Shown in pieces: positions 1 through 8,048 of a DNA stretch of 12,244 nt. Source of the DNA: Proteiniphilum sp. GTDB lineage: Bacteria > Bacteroidota > Bacteroidia > Bacteroidales > Dysgonomonadaceae. Position numbers and translations under genes: made by a program. The notes beneath the pieces are model-generated. The model had not been told where the DNA came from. It saw only the letters and a program-made list of their open reading frames with translations, and ran no database searches. Within the stretch, counting starts at the first letter, position 1. Every line of letters starts with the position of its first letter. The DNA lies in NCBI GenBank assembly GCA_012728465.1, contig JAAYFB010000004.1:1-12244 (forward strand). The letters are read 5' to 3'.

Positions 1-345
1 GGGAGTGATTTGAACTTTTTACCCCAAATCTCATTTGTGGTTGGGAGTGATTTCTTCTCATAACTGCCATTTATATACATAAATAAGAGTGCAGAGAACC
101 AAAAACTACCATTATTAAGTGATGGAGAGAGTAAAAATGGGCCAACACTATTAAAACTCTTTAATATCCACCCCTAAACTTAACAATAATTGCGAATGAT
201 AAGTGATAATGATAGTGTTTTATTTTTATTTCTGTCAATGTCATTTGACATTTTGAGTTTTTGCAATTAAAAACAGTCAATAACGTTTGACATTTTGAGT
301 TTTTGGAATTTAAAACTACCAATGTCATTTGACATTTGGGGTTGA
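1..345. repeat. Degenerate 42-bp tandem repeat array
   Basis: Stacking the sequence in 42-base rows from position 27 aligns recurring words in fixed columns. GAGT (or TAGT/GGGT) occurs at 3, 45, 87, 129, 213, 255, 297 and 339, all multiples of 42 apart. GGGAGTGATTT occurs at 1 and 43. A TTTGACATTTTGAGTTTTTG-like core is at 245-264 and 287-306, with a shorter copy at 329-337. AACT(A/G)CC occurs at 62-68, 104-110 and 314-320. The row at 153-194 fits poorly, so the array is decayed in the middle. The first copies (1-68) and the last copies (237-345) are different sub-families in the same register. The array may start beyond the left edge. There are no unique spacers, so it is not a CRISPR. Function is unknown. 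Some matches in AT-rich rows could be chance, but the outer rows are clear. Confidence 0.7.
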
Positions 346-524
346 TGAATATAAATTATGAGCCAATATGGCTACTTCTGTAATTAAATTGATGAAGAAA
401 TCTTGTCAGCAAAGTGTTTTATACCACTGAAAAAAACAGGATCAATTCGTATATCATTTGGATAACCAATGCTCAGATGAGATTCATAAAAAATAAAAGA
501 ACAATGAACCAGTAGGAACAAAAC
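346..524. other. Gene-free AT-rich spacer
   Basis: No open reading frame with recognisable similarity, RNA gene or strong structure is visible between the repeat array and the rlmL terminator. The only local symmetry seen is AGCCA-ATA-TGGCT at 361-373, which is too short to interpret. Confidence 0.5.
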
Positions 525-565
525 AAAAAATGTTCTGTCAATGAATTATCGACAGAACATTTTTT
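525..565 (-). terminator. Strong symmetrical terminator after rlmL
   Basis: The 15-base arm 525-539 (AAAAAATGTTCTGTC) pairs perfectly with 551-565 (GACAGAACATTTTTT) around an 11-base loop. Read on the minus strand, the hairpin lies 25 bases past the rlmL stop and ends in a run of six U. Because the arm starts with A6 and ends with T6, it can also stop transcription coming from the left on the plus strand. Its shape is that of a bidirectional intrinsic terminator. Confidence 0.85.
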
Positions 566-590
566 ATAATTCGCACTTCACCGCAGAATA

Positions 591-2648
591 CTAATCTTCA
601 ATAGGTTTGCTACCTCTATCCATTTTAGGTATTCTTTGGCGGCGTTGACCTTCTGCTCGAGGAGTAGCTGGTTTATGATTCGAGAAACTATCTCTCCTAT
701 CGGAACGATCAAAGTCTCTTTTTTGAAAATCACGTGGTCGTCTATCTTTGTCGAACGAACGATCTTTTGGTCGTCTATCTTTGCTATCAAAGTTTCTTTC
801 GCCACCTTTAGAGTCTGCACGTCTGTTATCTCTATCAAACGAACGATTTCTATCAAATGGCTTTTTGTCACCTCTATCGAATGAGCGATCACCGTCTCTT
901 GAGCGTCTCTCTTTGTCAAACGGACGAGCATTAGTATCACGAGGACGTCGGTCTCTATCAAACGTACGTTGCTCACCAGCGGGCTTGTCATCTCTATTGA
1001 AGAAATCACGCTTATCAAAATGTTTTTTATCTACTTCAAAAGAGCCACCTTTTCTCTCAAAACCACCTTTTTTGTCTTTATCAAAAGAGCGAGAACCTCT
1101 ATCAAATGGTTTTCTATCATTTCTATCAAACGAACGTTTGTCTCCATCACCATGGCGACGGTCTCCATCAAAGGAACGTCCTCCACCCTCACGCGGTTTT
1201 CTATCTCTATCGAAAGAGCGACTTTTGTCGAATGGCTTTCTGTCATCTCTATCAAATGAACGTTTATTATCACGTGGGCGACTTTCGCCTCTATCGAATT
1301 CTCGCTTCGGTTTATTAAATTTATCATCTCGACGGAAAGGACGATCATCACTAAATCGATCTCTATTTTCACCTTCCGACTCTTCCATATCACGTTGCGA
1401 ACGGCGATAACCCTCTCTCGAGTTTCGTTCCTCACTCACAAATTTTTCAGCTCTTTTATTACGTCTAATAGCTGCTTCTGATCTATCGTCAGGATCGTGT
1501 TCGTTTCGCTTTCCAGAGAATATTTGATACTCGCGCATTTCACACTCTAATGAACCATTAAATAGGAAGAACCTTTTCGAAGGCTTCAATCCGATACTAT
1601 CAAAAGACTCTTTTTTGTAACTCAATATATACGAATCGTATCCAACAAAGACATGTTTCAGTCGCTCACCAATCATTGAGTATAACTCATCCATGTCAGC
1701 CACCTTTAGTCGCTCACCATATGGGGGATTTGTCATCAACACACCAGCAGGCTGCGGAGCTTCTTCATACTGCTGAATTGGCATTAATGATATATCAATA
1801 TACTTTTTTACGCCTGCATTCTTTACATTTTGCTCTGAAGCAGCGATTGCCGTTGCCGATACATCTGAACCTATTATTCTATAATTGAACTCCTTTGCTG
1901 AAGAGTCATCATTATAAATCTCGCTAAAGAGTTCTTCATCAAAATCATTCCACTTTTCAAATCCAAAGTCTTGGCGATGAATTCCTGGAGGTGTTCCTGT
2001 TGCTATCATAGCTGCTTCGATAAGTAGAGTTCCTGATCCACACATAGGATCTATAAAAGTACTCTCGCCTCGCCAACCAGATTTAAGAATCATTCCTGCA
2101 GCAAGCACTTCGTTAAGAGGTGCTTCAGTAGGTGCAATACGATAACCACGTTTGTGTAAAGATTCGCCCGAGCTATCTAGCGACAAAGTACATGTTTTGT
2201 GCGAAATATGAATATTGAAAACTAAATCGGGATTGACTAAACTCACAGATGGACGCTTGCCATATTTTTCTTGAAACCAATCTGCAATAGCATCTTTAAC
2301 TCTGTAGGCCACAAACTTTGAGTGCTTAAACATATGTGAAAACACTACAGAATCTATAGAAAACGTTTTGTCGAGTGTCAAATATTCATCCCAATTGATA
2401 GCTTTTACTGCATCATAAACCTCATCGGCATCTTCTGCTTTAAATTCATGAATAGGCTTTAATATTCGCAATGCAGTGCGACAGTGGATATTAGCTTTAT
2501 ACATCAAGGCTTTGTCTCCAGAAAAAGAGACCATACGTGTGCCCATTTCAACATCAGTGGCTCCGAGTGATATCAACTCATCTGCCAGAACATCCTCAAG
2601 TTCAGCCATAGTTTTGGCTATCATCGGATAAATTGCGGATTGACTCAT
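591..2648 (-). CDS. rlmL: RlmL-type 23S rRNA guanine-N2 methyltransferase with long repeat tail
   Basis: This is a 685-residue, SAM-dependent class I RNA methyltransferase with an N-terminal THUMP RNA-binding region (about residues 45-160). The catalytic domain shows motif I as DPMCGSG at 199-206 within FIDPMCGSGTLL, an acidic IGSDVS strand near 259-264, and catalytic NPPYGERL at 307-314. This order matches the N-terminal half of E. coli RlmKL (YcbY), which makes m2G2445 in 23S rRNA. The RlmK half is absent, as is usual outside gammaproteobacteria. The conserved fold ends near residue 380. The remaining 305 residues are a low-complexity Arg/Asp/Lys/Phe tail, listed separately. The start ATG at 2646-2648 gives a full THUMP N-terminus and follows an A-rich leader. 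The gene stands alone, divergent from fkp. Family assignment is secure. The exact target nucleotide is inferred from the family. Confidence 0.88.
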   Translation of the reverse strand: MSQSAIYPMIAKTMAELEDVLADELISLGATDVEMGTRMVSFSGDKALMYKANIHCRTALRILKPIHEFKAEDADEVYDAVKAINWDEYLTLDKTFSIDSVVFSHMFKHSKFVAYRVKDAIADWFQEKYGKRPSVSLVNPDLVFNIHISHKTCTLSLDSSGESLHKRGYRIAPTEAPLNEVLAAGMILKSGWRGESTFIDPMCGSGTLLIEAAMIATGTPPGIHRQDFGFEKWNDFDEELFSEIYNDDSSAKEFNYRIIGSDVSATAIAASEQNVKNAGVKKYIDISLMPIQQYEEAPQPAGVLMTNPPYGERLKVADMDELYSMIGERLKHVFVGYDSYILSYKKESFDSIGLKPSKRFFLFNGSLECEMREYQIFSGKRNEHDPDDRSEAAIRRNKRAEKFVSEERNSREGYRRSQRDMEESEGENRDRFSDDRPFRRDDKFNKPKREFDRGESRPRDNKRSFDRDDRKPFDKSRSFDRDRKPREGGGRSFDGDRRHGDGDKRSFDRNDRKPFDRGSRSFDKDKKGGFERKGGSFEVDKKHFDKRDFFNRDDKPAGEQRTFDRDRRPRDTNARPFDKERRSRDGDRSFDRGDKKPFDRNRSFDRDNRRADSKGGERNFDSKDRRPKDRSFDKDRRPRDFQKRDFDRSDRRDSFSNHKPATPRAEGQRRQRIPKMDRGSKPIED
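699..1304 (-). repeat. R-S-F-D-R-D type repeats coding for the RlmL tail
   Basis: Within the rlmL frame, residues about 449-650 are built from about 20 short units of the form (R/K)(S/P)FD(R/K)(D/N/G), such as RSFDRD, KPFDRN and RPFDKE. They are separated by Arg/Asp/Lys/Gly linkers. At DNA level this appears as many dispersed, imperfect copies of TCTATC(A/G)AA(C/T)GA on the plus strand. The tail has no hydrophobic core and should be disordered. Similar basic/acidic tails occur on RNA helicases and other RNA-binding proteins. A role in holding rRNA or pre-ribosomes is an inference. The repetition also creates long meaningless open frames on both strands. Confidence 0.8.
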
Positions 2649-2674
2649 TTATTTTTATTCAATTAATTGTGGCA

Positions 2675-2682
2675 CAAAGGTA
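2675..2682 (-). promoter_or_regulatory. Candidate rlmL promoter, -7 element
   Basis: On the minus strand these bases read TACCTTTG, an exact match to the Bacteroidetes -7 consensus TAnnTTTG. The ATG is 26 bases downstream, which would give a short leader of about 20 bases. No convincing -33 TTTG lies 19 bases upstream, so the assignment rests on the -7 box and its position. Confidence 0.5.
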
Positions 2683-2862
2683 ATAAGTTTTTTGAAACTA
2701 TTGATACGAGGAATTTAGGAAGGCAAATATAATTTGTGAACTAGAAACAAACAATTTATTATTCTATCCCCTAGTAAATATAAGTTGATTTCAAGCACTT
2801 ATAGACATACAACGGACAAGCATAGTATCCACTGACTATTCTATAGCTCCAGCTCTAAAACT

Positions 2863-2888
2863 ATTGTTATGCTTAAAAGCATTGTTAT
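2863..2888. repeat. Inverted and direct repeats at the fkp promoter
   Basis: ATTGTTAT occurs at 2863-2870 and again at 2881-2888, an 18-base shift. Between and overlapping these copies, ATGCTT (2869-2874) and AAGCAT (2877-2882) form an inverted repeat with an AA centre. The second direct repeat contains the -33-like ATTG of the fkp promoter, so a protein bound here would compete with or contact RNA polymerase. A weaker inverted repeat, TATAGCT/AGCTCTA with one mismatch, sits just upstream at 2842-2857. No regulator can be named. Confidence 0.4.
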
Positions 2889-2911
2889 TATAATTAATTA
2901 CTCTAAATTTG
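2881..2911 (+). promoter_or_regulatory. fkp promoter (-33 ATTG, -7 TAAATTTG)
   Basis: TAAATTTG at 2904-2911 matches the Bacteroidetes -7 box TAnnTTTG exactly. ATTG at 2881-2884 lies 19 bases upstream, the standard spacing to the -33 TTTG element, and matches it in three of four positions. Transcription would begin near 2916-2919, leaving a leader of about 55 bases. A start codon at 2909 would overlap the -7 box, which independently supports the start at 2972. Confidence 0.7.
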
Positions 2912-2971
2912 TATCATATAGATGTTTTTGTGAGACACACTTTTATTCATAAAAAGAAAAATCAAATAGAA

Positions 2972-5827
2972 ATGAAATACTTACTTTCCCTGCCATCAAA
3001 TGCAGCAGACAGCTTTCACACAATAAATAACAAATCAAGAGAAAACTGGTTTTGCACTTCTGATCCTAAAGACAAAAGATTGGGCTCAGGTGGCGGAACA
3101 GTATGGCTTTTGGAACAATGCTATCAATCTGACAATTCCAATGGTGGCTTTGAAGATTGGTTGCAAAATGAAAAGCGGGTACTTATTCATGCAGGTGGGC
3201 AAAGTAGGCGATTACCATCCTATGCTATAATGGGCAAAACATCGTTACCTGTTCCCGTTTTTAGATGGGCACGCGGACAAAAGTTATCCCAAAACCTTCT
3301 ATCACTTCAAAAACCATTATTTGACAATATAATGGAGAAAGCACCCGAAGGACTACGTACACTTATTGCGAGTGGTGATGTATATATAAGATCAGAAGAG
3401 GCTCTACCCGAAATACCCGATGCTGATGTAGTATGTTTAGGGCTCTGGGTTGACTCATCTTTGGCAACTAGGCATGGTGTATTTGCAAACAAAAGAAAAT
3501 CGCCCGAAACTCTTGATTTAGTAATGCAAAAGCCATCTTTAAAAGAATTAGAAGAGTTATCGAAAACTCACTTTTTTTTAATGGATATTGGCTTGTGGCT
3601 ACTTAGCGACAAAGCTGTTAACATACTTAGACAACGCTCATATAATTCAAATAAAGAACTTTCATTTTATGATTTGTATAGTGACTTTGGATTGGCATTA
3701 GGAGAAAACCCAAAATATATTGATAAAGATATAAATAACCTTTCGGTAAAAGTGGTTCCACTTACAGGTGGGGAGTTTTATCATTTCGGCACTACTAAAG
3801 AGATGATATCATCCACACTGTCACTTCAAAACAAAGTGTACGATCAAAGATTAATAATGCACCGAAAGATTAAGCCAAATAATACTGTGTTCACCCAAAA
3901 CTCGGATGTAAATATATCCTTCTCCGAACACAATAATAATATATGGATTGAAAACTCATATATTAGTAATCAATGGAGCATATCATCAGGAAACGTGATT
4001 ACGGGTGTACCAAAAAACAATTGGGTTATTCATCTTCGTGATGGTATTTGTATTGATATTGTACCACTATCGGAAGGATACTTTGCAGTCCGACCTTATG
4101 GCATTAATGACTCATTTAGTGGAGACATTAATAACTATTCAACTAATTGGATGGGGCAACCTATTTCGCAATGGTTTGCCGAACGAGGATTGAGAATAGA
4201 AGACACGCAAATACATAAAGAAGATATTCAACGCTCTCAGATATTTCCTGTAGTGAAATCCACAGAGGATATGGAAAAAGTGCTAAAATGGATGACTGGG
4301 CAAAACATTAATGATACTGAAGGCGAACTTATTTGGCTTGAGTCTCAAAGAGTATCTGCTGAAGAGTTAATGGATATAGCATCTCTTAAATTGTTGCACA
4401 AACAAAGGAGTACACTTCGGAAAATGAATTGTAAAACCATTGAAAATAACTATGAGCGCAGTGTGTTCTATCAGCTTGATCTTGCAGACTTGGCTCAATA
4501 CTATAGCCACATGGAGCTCACCCCTCCAGACATATTACCTGATAGTGCTGATGAGTTAAGAAAAATACATAATAGAATGTTCCGTTCACGAATATTCTCT
4601 CTTGTAGGAAATTCAGAAAAAGCACAAGAAGAAGAGGAAGCATCTTTTGCAATGCTTAGGCAAGGTATGATAGAGGCACTTATCAACAACAAAAGAGAGC
4701 CAAAGCTTGATGCATATGCCGATCAAATTGTTTGGGGGAGAAGCCCCGTGCGAATTGACTTAGCAGGTGGATGGACTGATACTCCTCCATACTCATTATA
4801 TACTGGTGGCAATGTAGTGAATATAGCTATTGAATTAAATAGCCAACCCCCATTACAAGCCTATGTGAGACCGATAAAGGAATACAAAATAGTGCTACGC
4901 TCTATCGACATGGGTGATAGCGAAACTATTGAAACATTCGAAGAGCTTCGCGATTATAACAAAGTTGGCTCAGCATTTTCAATCCCAAAAGCAGCACTTG
5001 CTTTGTGTGGTTTTTTACCTGAGTTTTCGCCATCTAAACACAATTCTTTAAAGAGTCAGTTACAATCATTTGGGTCGGGAATTGAAATTACTCTACTAGC
5101 GGCTATACCCACAGGATCAGGATTAGGAACAAGCTCTATTTTAGCATCCACAGTACTAGGTGCTCTTAATGATTTTTGTGGACTACAATGGAAAAAACAG
5201 GACCTTAGCACATATACTTTAATCCTGGAGCAATTACTAACCACGGGAGGTGGATGGCAAGATCAGTATGGAGGAATATTCCATGGCGTAAAGCTCCTAC
5301 AATCAGATAGAGGATTTATTCAGAAACCTCAAATAAGCTGGTTGCCCGATTATCTGTTTACAGATCCAATGTATAAGCCTTGCCACCTGCTTTACTATAC
5401 TGGCATAACACGTGTGGCAAAGAATATTTTGTCAGAGATAGTTAGAGGTATGTTCCTCAACTCATCTCAACATCTACATATTTTAGAAGAAATGAAAACT
5501 CATGCTATTGAAATGAGTCAGTGCATACAGCGAGGCAACTTTGAAGATTACGGCAAACTAGTCTTGAAAACATGGCAACAAAAAAAACAGATTGACAAAG
5601 GTACTAACCCTCCAGAAATAGAGAAGATTATAGATATGATTAAAGATTATGCCTTGGGTTATGAATTACCTGGTGCTGGTGGTGGAGGTTATTTATATAT
5701 TGTGGCAAAATCTCCTGAAGCAGCTGCTAGAATTAAGAAAACATTACTCGACAATCCTCCAAACAGTAAAGCTAGATTTGTAGATATAGCATTGTCTGAC
5801 AAGGGTTTTCAGGTTACGAGGTCGTAG
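2972..5827 (+). CDS. fkp: Bifunctional L-fucokinase / GDP-L-fucose pyrophosphorylase
   Basis: This 951-residue cytoplasmic enzyme salvages L-fucose. Its C-terminal kinase makes fucose-1-phosphate from fucose and ATP, and its N-terminal half joins that to GTP to give GDP-L-fucose. In Bacteroides this feeds fucosylation of capsule and surface glycoproteins. The N-terminal pyrophosphorylase shows LGSGGGT at 37-43 and HAGGQSRRLPSY at 73-84. The GHMP kinase half shows RSPVRIDLAGGWTDTPPYS from 590, the ATP loop GSGLGTSS at 715-722 and PGAGGGGY at 900-907. Length and sequence track B. fragilis Fkp (949 residues) to the last residues, DKGFQVTRS. The frame is open 21 codons further, to a TTG at 2909, but homology starts at MKYLLSLP and the upstream codons overlap the promoter, so ATG 2972 is chosen. 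No fucose transporter or isomerase gene is adjacent. Confidence 0.95.
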   Translation: MKYLLSLPSNAADSFHTINNKSRENWFCTSDPKDKRLGSGGGTVWLLEQCYQSDNSNGGFEDWLQNEKRVLIHAGGQSRRLPSYAIMGKTSLPVPVFRWARGQKLSQNLLSLQKPLFDNIMEKAPEGLRTLIASGDVYIRSEEALPEIPDADVVCLGLWVDSSLATRHGVFANKRKSPETLDLVMQKPSLKELEELSKTHFFLMDIGLWLLSDKAVNILRQRSYNSNKELSFYDLYSDFGLALGENPKYIDKDINNLSVKVVPLTGGEFYHFGTTKEMISSTLSLQNKVYDQRLIMHRKIKPNNTVFTQNSDVNISFSEHNNNIWIENSYISNQWSISSGNVITGVPKNNWVIHLRDGICIDIVPLSEGYFAVRPYGINDSFSGDINNYSTNWMGQPISQWFAERGLRIEDTQIHKEDIQRSQIFPVVKSTEDMEKVLKWMTGQNINDTEGELIWLESQRVSAEELMDIASLKLLHKQRSTLRKMNCKTIENNYERSVFYQLDLADLAQYYSHMELTPPDILPDSADELRKIHNRMFRSRIFSLVGNSEKAQEEEEASFAMLRQGMIEALINNKREPKLDAYADQIVWGRSPVRIDLAGGWTDTPPYSLYTGGNVVNIAIELNSQPPLQAYVRPIKEYKIVLRSIDMGDSETIETFEELRDYNKVGSAFSIPKAALALCGFLPEFSPSKHNSLKSQLQSFGSGIEITLLAAIPTGSGLGTSSILASTVLGALNDFCGLQWKKQDLSTYTLILEQLLTTGGGWQDQYGGIFHGVKLLQSDRGFIQKPQISWLPDYLFTDPMYKPCHLLYYTGITRVAKNILSEIVRGMFLNSSQHLHILEEMKTHAIEMSQCIQRGNFEDYGKLVLKTWQQKKQIDKGTNPPEIEKIIDMIKDYALGYELPGAGGGGYLYIVAKSPEAAARIKKTLLDNPPNSKARFVDIALSDKGFQVTRS

Positions 5828-5842
5828 AAAGATTTCATTCTT

Positions 5843-7936
5843 TCAACTAATCCTTCCCCAGTCAAATCTATTTCCGCTCAGTCTGCTTAACTGTCTTTTT
5901 AGCACATGATGTTGTGGTTGTTCAAGGAGTGGGTCGCTATTGATAACTTGCTCAGCAATTTCACGAGCCTGCAATAAAATATCATTGTCACGAACTAAAT
6001 CGGCAATACGAAGATTGAACGGAATACCACTTTGCTGTGTACCCTCTAAGTCACCGGGGCCTCGAAGCTTTAAGTCGGCCTCTGCAATTACAAAGCCATC
6101 ATTACTTTCGGTCATTATTGCCATTCGTCGGCGTGTTTCAGAAGAAAGCTCGTATGGTGTAATTAAAATACAATATGATTGTTCGGCACCACGCCCTACT
6201 CTTCCTCTTAATTGATGCAACTGTGATAGACCAAACCTTTGCGCACTCTCTATCACCATTATCGAAGCATTTGGAACATTTACTCCTACTTCAATTACAG
6301 TAGTAGATACCATAATGTGTGCCTCTCCATCCACAAATTGCTGCATCACCTCATCTTTCTCTGCAGGCTTCATACGACCGTGCATCTTCACCACCTTATA
6401 TTGCGGAAATGCTTGACTCACATGTTCGTATCCCTCCTCTAAGTTTTTCAAATCAAGTGTTTCACTCTCTTCAATAAGTGGATATACAATATATGCTTGT
6501 CTGCCAGCATTTAGTTCATTAGTTATTGATTGATACAATGGACCACGCTTTTGATCATATCGATGCATCGTTTGAACTGGCTTTCTGCCAGGGGGAAGCT
6601 CATCTATTATTGACACATCTAAGTCTCCATATACTGTCATTGCTAATGTACGGGGAATGGGAGTAGCTGTCATCACAAGCATATGGGGAGGATGTTCGTT
6701 TTTAGCCCATAGCTTTGCTCTTTGTGCTACACCAAATCTATGTTGCTCATCGATAACCACAAATCCAAGATTATTAAATTGTACTATATCTTCAAGTAAA
6801 GCATGGGTACCGATAAGTATATTCGTTTTTCCCGATAATAGATCTTCATGAATAATATCACGTTCCTTCTTCTTTGTAGAACCAGTGAGTAAAGCCACAT
6901 TTACATCCATATCACCAAGCATTTCCTTGAAGGTTTCGTAATGCTGTGTTGCTAATATCTCAGTTGGTGCCATCAAGCATGCTTGATAACCGTTATCTAA
7001 TGATATAAGCATACACATAAGTGAAACGAGAGTTTTACCGCTACCCACATCTCCCTGCAAAAGTCGATTCATTTGCTTTCCAGTTGCAGTATCCTGCCTA
7101 ATTTCTCTTATCACTCTTTTTTGTGCATTAGTAAGTGGAAATGGCAAATAAGATTCATAGAAATTGTTAAGGTAGTCTCCTACCCTATTAAAAAAGAACC
7201 CATTGAGCTTAGCCTTTCTGTCGGATGCATATCTTACGATGCTCAGTTGAATAAAGAATAACTCTTCAAACTTCAATCGATATTCTGCATCACGCAATAA
7301 AATGGGGGTTTCGGGAAAATGAACATTCCTAATTGCTTTGTCGTATGACAAAAGATTAGCAGCCTTGATTACATCTGGCGACAATGTTTCCTCAATCGAA
7401 CCTTTCACCATTTGCAAAGCATTGTATATTATCTTTTGCATAGCTTTAGAGTTTAGATATGCATACTTCATCTTCTCTGTAGTATTGTACATAGCCATAA
7501 ATCCAGTTGGCCTATCGGCCTCGCTATTGTATGGGTCAATGTCAGGATGAGCGATACTATACTTATTACCAAAACGTGCAGGTTTGCCAAACACAATATA
7601 CTCTTGTCCCACTTTCAGCGTACTCTGTATATGTCTGATACTTTGAAACCACACTAAGTCAATAAATCCTGTTCCATCAGTAAAGTGCCCTACTAATCGT
7701 TGCTTACGCCCTTCGCCTAATGTTTCAAATGAAGCTATTTTCCCTTTCAGTTGAATATAAACCGATGAGTTATCAACTTCATGAACATAATACATCCTTG
7801 TTCTATCAATGTATCGATAGGGATACCACCTCAGTAAATCTCCCAAAGTAAATACATCAATCTCTTTGTTTAGTATTTGCCCCTTTTTAGGTCCTATGCC
7901 AGGAATATATGTTATATCAGTTTGAAGAATATCCAT
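5843..7936 (-). CDS. recG: ATP-dependent DNA helicase RecG
   Basis: This 697-residue double-strand DNA translocase remodels stalled replication forks and branch-migrates Holliday junctions. The N-terminus carries a helix-hairpin-helix-like IPGIGPKKGQ (11-20), then the wedge/OB-fold region (about 55-150). The helicase core has Walker A GDVGSGKT at 295-302, the RecG-typical motif II DEQHRFG at 396-402, TATPIPRT at 423-430 and arginine-finger motif VI QLRGRVGRG at 575-583. The TRG-region hallmark GPGDLEGTQQSG follows near 626-637. Length is normal for the family and all motifs are intact. It is convergent with fkp, with only 15 bases between the two stop codons. It lies 112 bases downstream of glyA behind a terminator, so it needs its own promoter or read-through. 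No TAnnTTTG box was found in that gap. Confidence 0.97.
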   Translation of the reverse strand: MDILQTDITYIPGIGPKKGQILNKEIDVFTLGDLLRWYPYRYIDRTRMYYVHEVDNSSVYIQLKGKIASFETLGEGRKQRLVGHFTDGTGFIDLVWFQSIRHIQSTLKVGQEYIVFGKPARFGNKYSIAHPDIDPYNSEADRPTGFMAMYNTTEKMKYAYLNSKAMQKIIYNALQMVKGSIEETLSPDVIKAANLLSYDKAIRNVHFPETPILLRDAEYRLKFEELFFIQLSIVRYASDRKAKLNGFFFNRVGDYLNNFYESYLPFPLTNAQKRVIREIRQDTATGKQMNRLLQGDVGSGKTLVSLMCMLISLDNGYQACLMAPTEILATQHYETFKEMLGDMDVNVALLTGSTKKKERDIIHEDLLSGKTNILIGTHALLEDIVQFNNLGFVVIDEQHRFGVAQRAKLWAKNEHPPHMLVMTATPIPRTLAMTVYGDLDVSIIDELPPGRKPVQTMHRYDQKRGPLYQSITNELNAGRQAYIVYPLIEESETLDLKNLEEGYEHVSQAFPQYKVVKMHGRMKPAEKDEVMQQFVDGEAHIMVSTTVIEVGVNVPNASIMVIESAQRFGLSQLHQLRGRVGRGAEQSYCILITPYELSSETRRRMAIMTESNDGFVIAEADLKLRGPGDLEGTQQSGIPFNLRIADLVRDNDILLQAREIAEQVINSDPLLEQPQHHVLKRQLSRLSGNRFDWGRIS

Positions 7937-7972
7937 TAAAGCGCACGTAATAACTTGTGTGGGTGTAGTTAC

Positions 7973-8013
7973 AAAAAAACAGAGAACACAGATTTATTAT
8001 CAGTGTCCTCTGT
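7973..8013 (-). terminator. Intrinsic terminator after glyA
   Basis: On the minus strand ACAGAGGACAC (8013-8003) pairs with GTGTTCTCTGT (7989-7979), with one G-U pair and a 13-base loop, and is followed directly by seven U (7979-7973). It lies 36 bases past the glyA stop. It separates glyA transcription from recG, whose ATG is less than 40 bases further on. Confidence 0.88.
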
Positions 8014-8048
8014 GCAATACGAATAGTTTATTTATTTAAAAAAATCTG

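Noticed and set aside
1..345. CRISPR array
   Set aside because: The period is regular but there is no alternation of identical repeats with unique spacers. Similarity runs through the whole 42-base unit and is degenerate.
748..1410. Long plus-strand open frame (220 codons, Ser/Leu/Arg-rich) inside rlmL
   Set aside because: It is the antisense reading of the repeat tail. Its composition mirrors the FDR repeats, it has no recognisable domain, and the minus-strand frame is continuous with a conserved enzyme.
578..1435. Two further minus-strand open frames (578-1018 and 1031-1435) overlapping the rlmL tail
   Set aside because: They are out-of-frame readings of the same low-complexity DNA. Their composition is dominated by Ile/Val/Glu/Lys from shifted repeat codons, and neither has its own promoter.
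5827..5844. Terminator hairpin GAAAGA/TCTTTC between fkp and recG
   Set aside because: The stem has only six mostly A-T pairs, overlaps both stop codons and lacks a U-run, so it is too weak to call.
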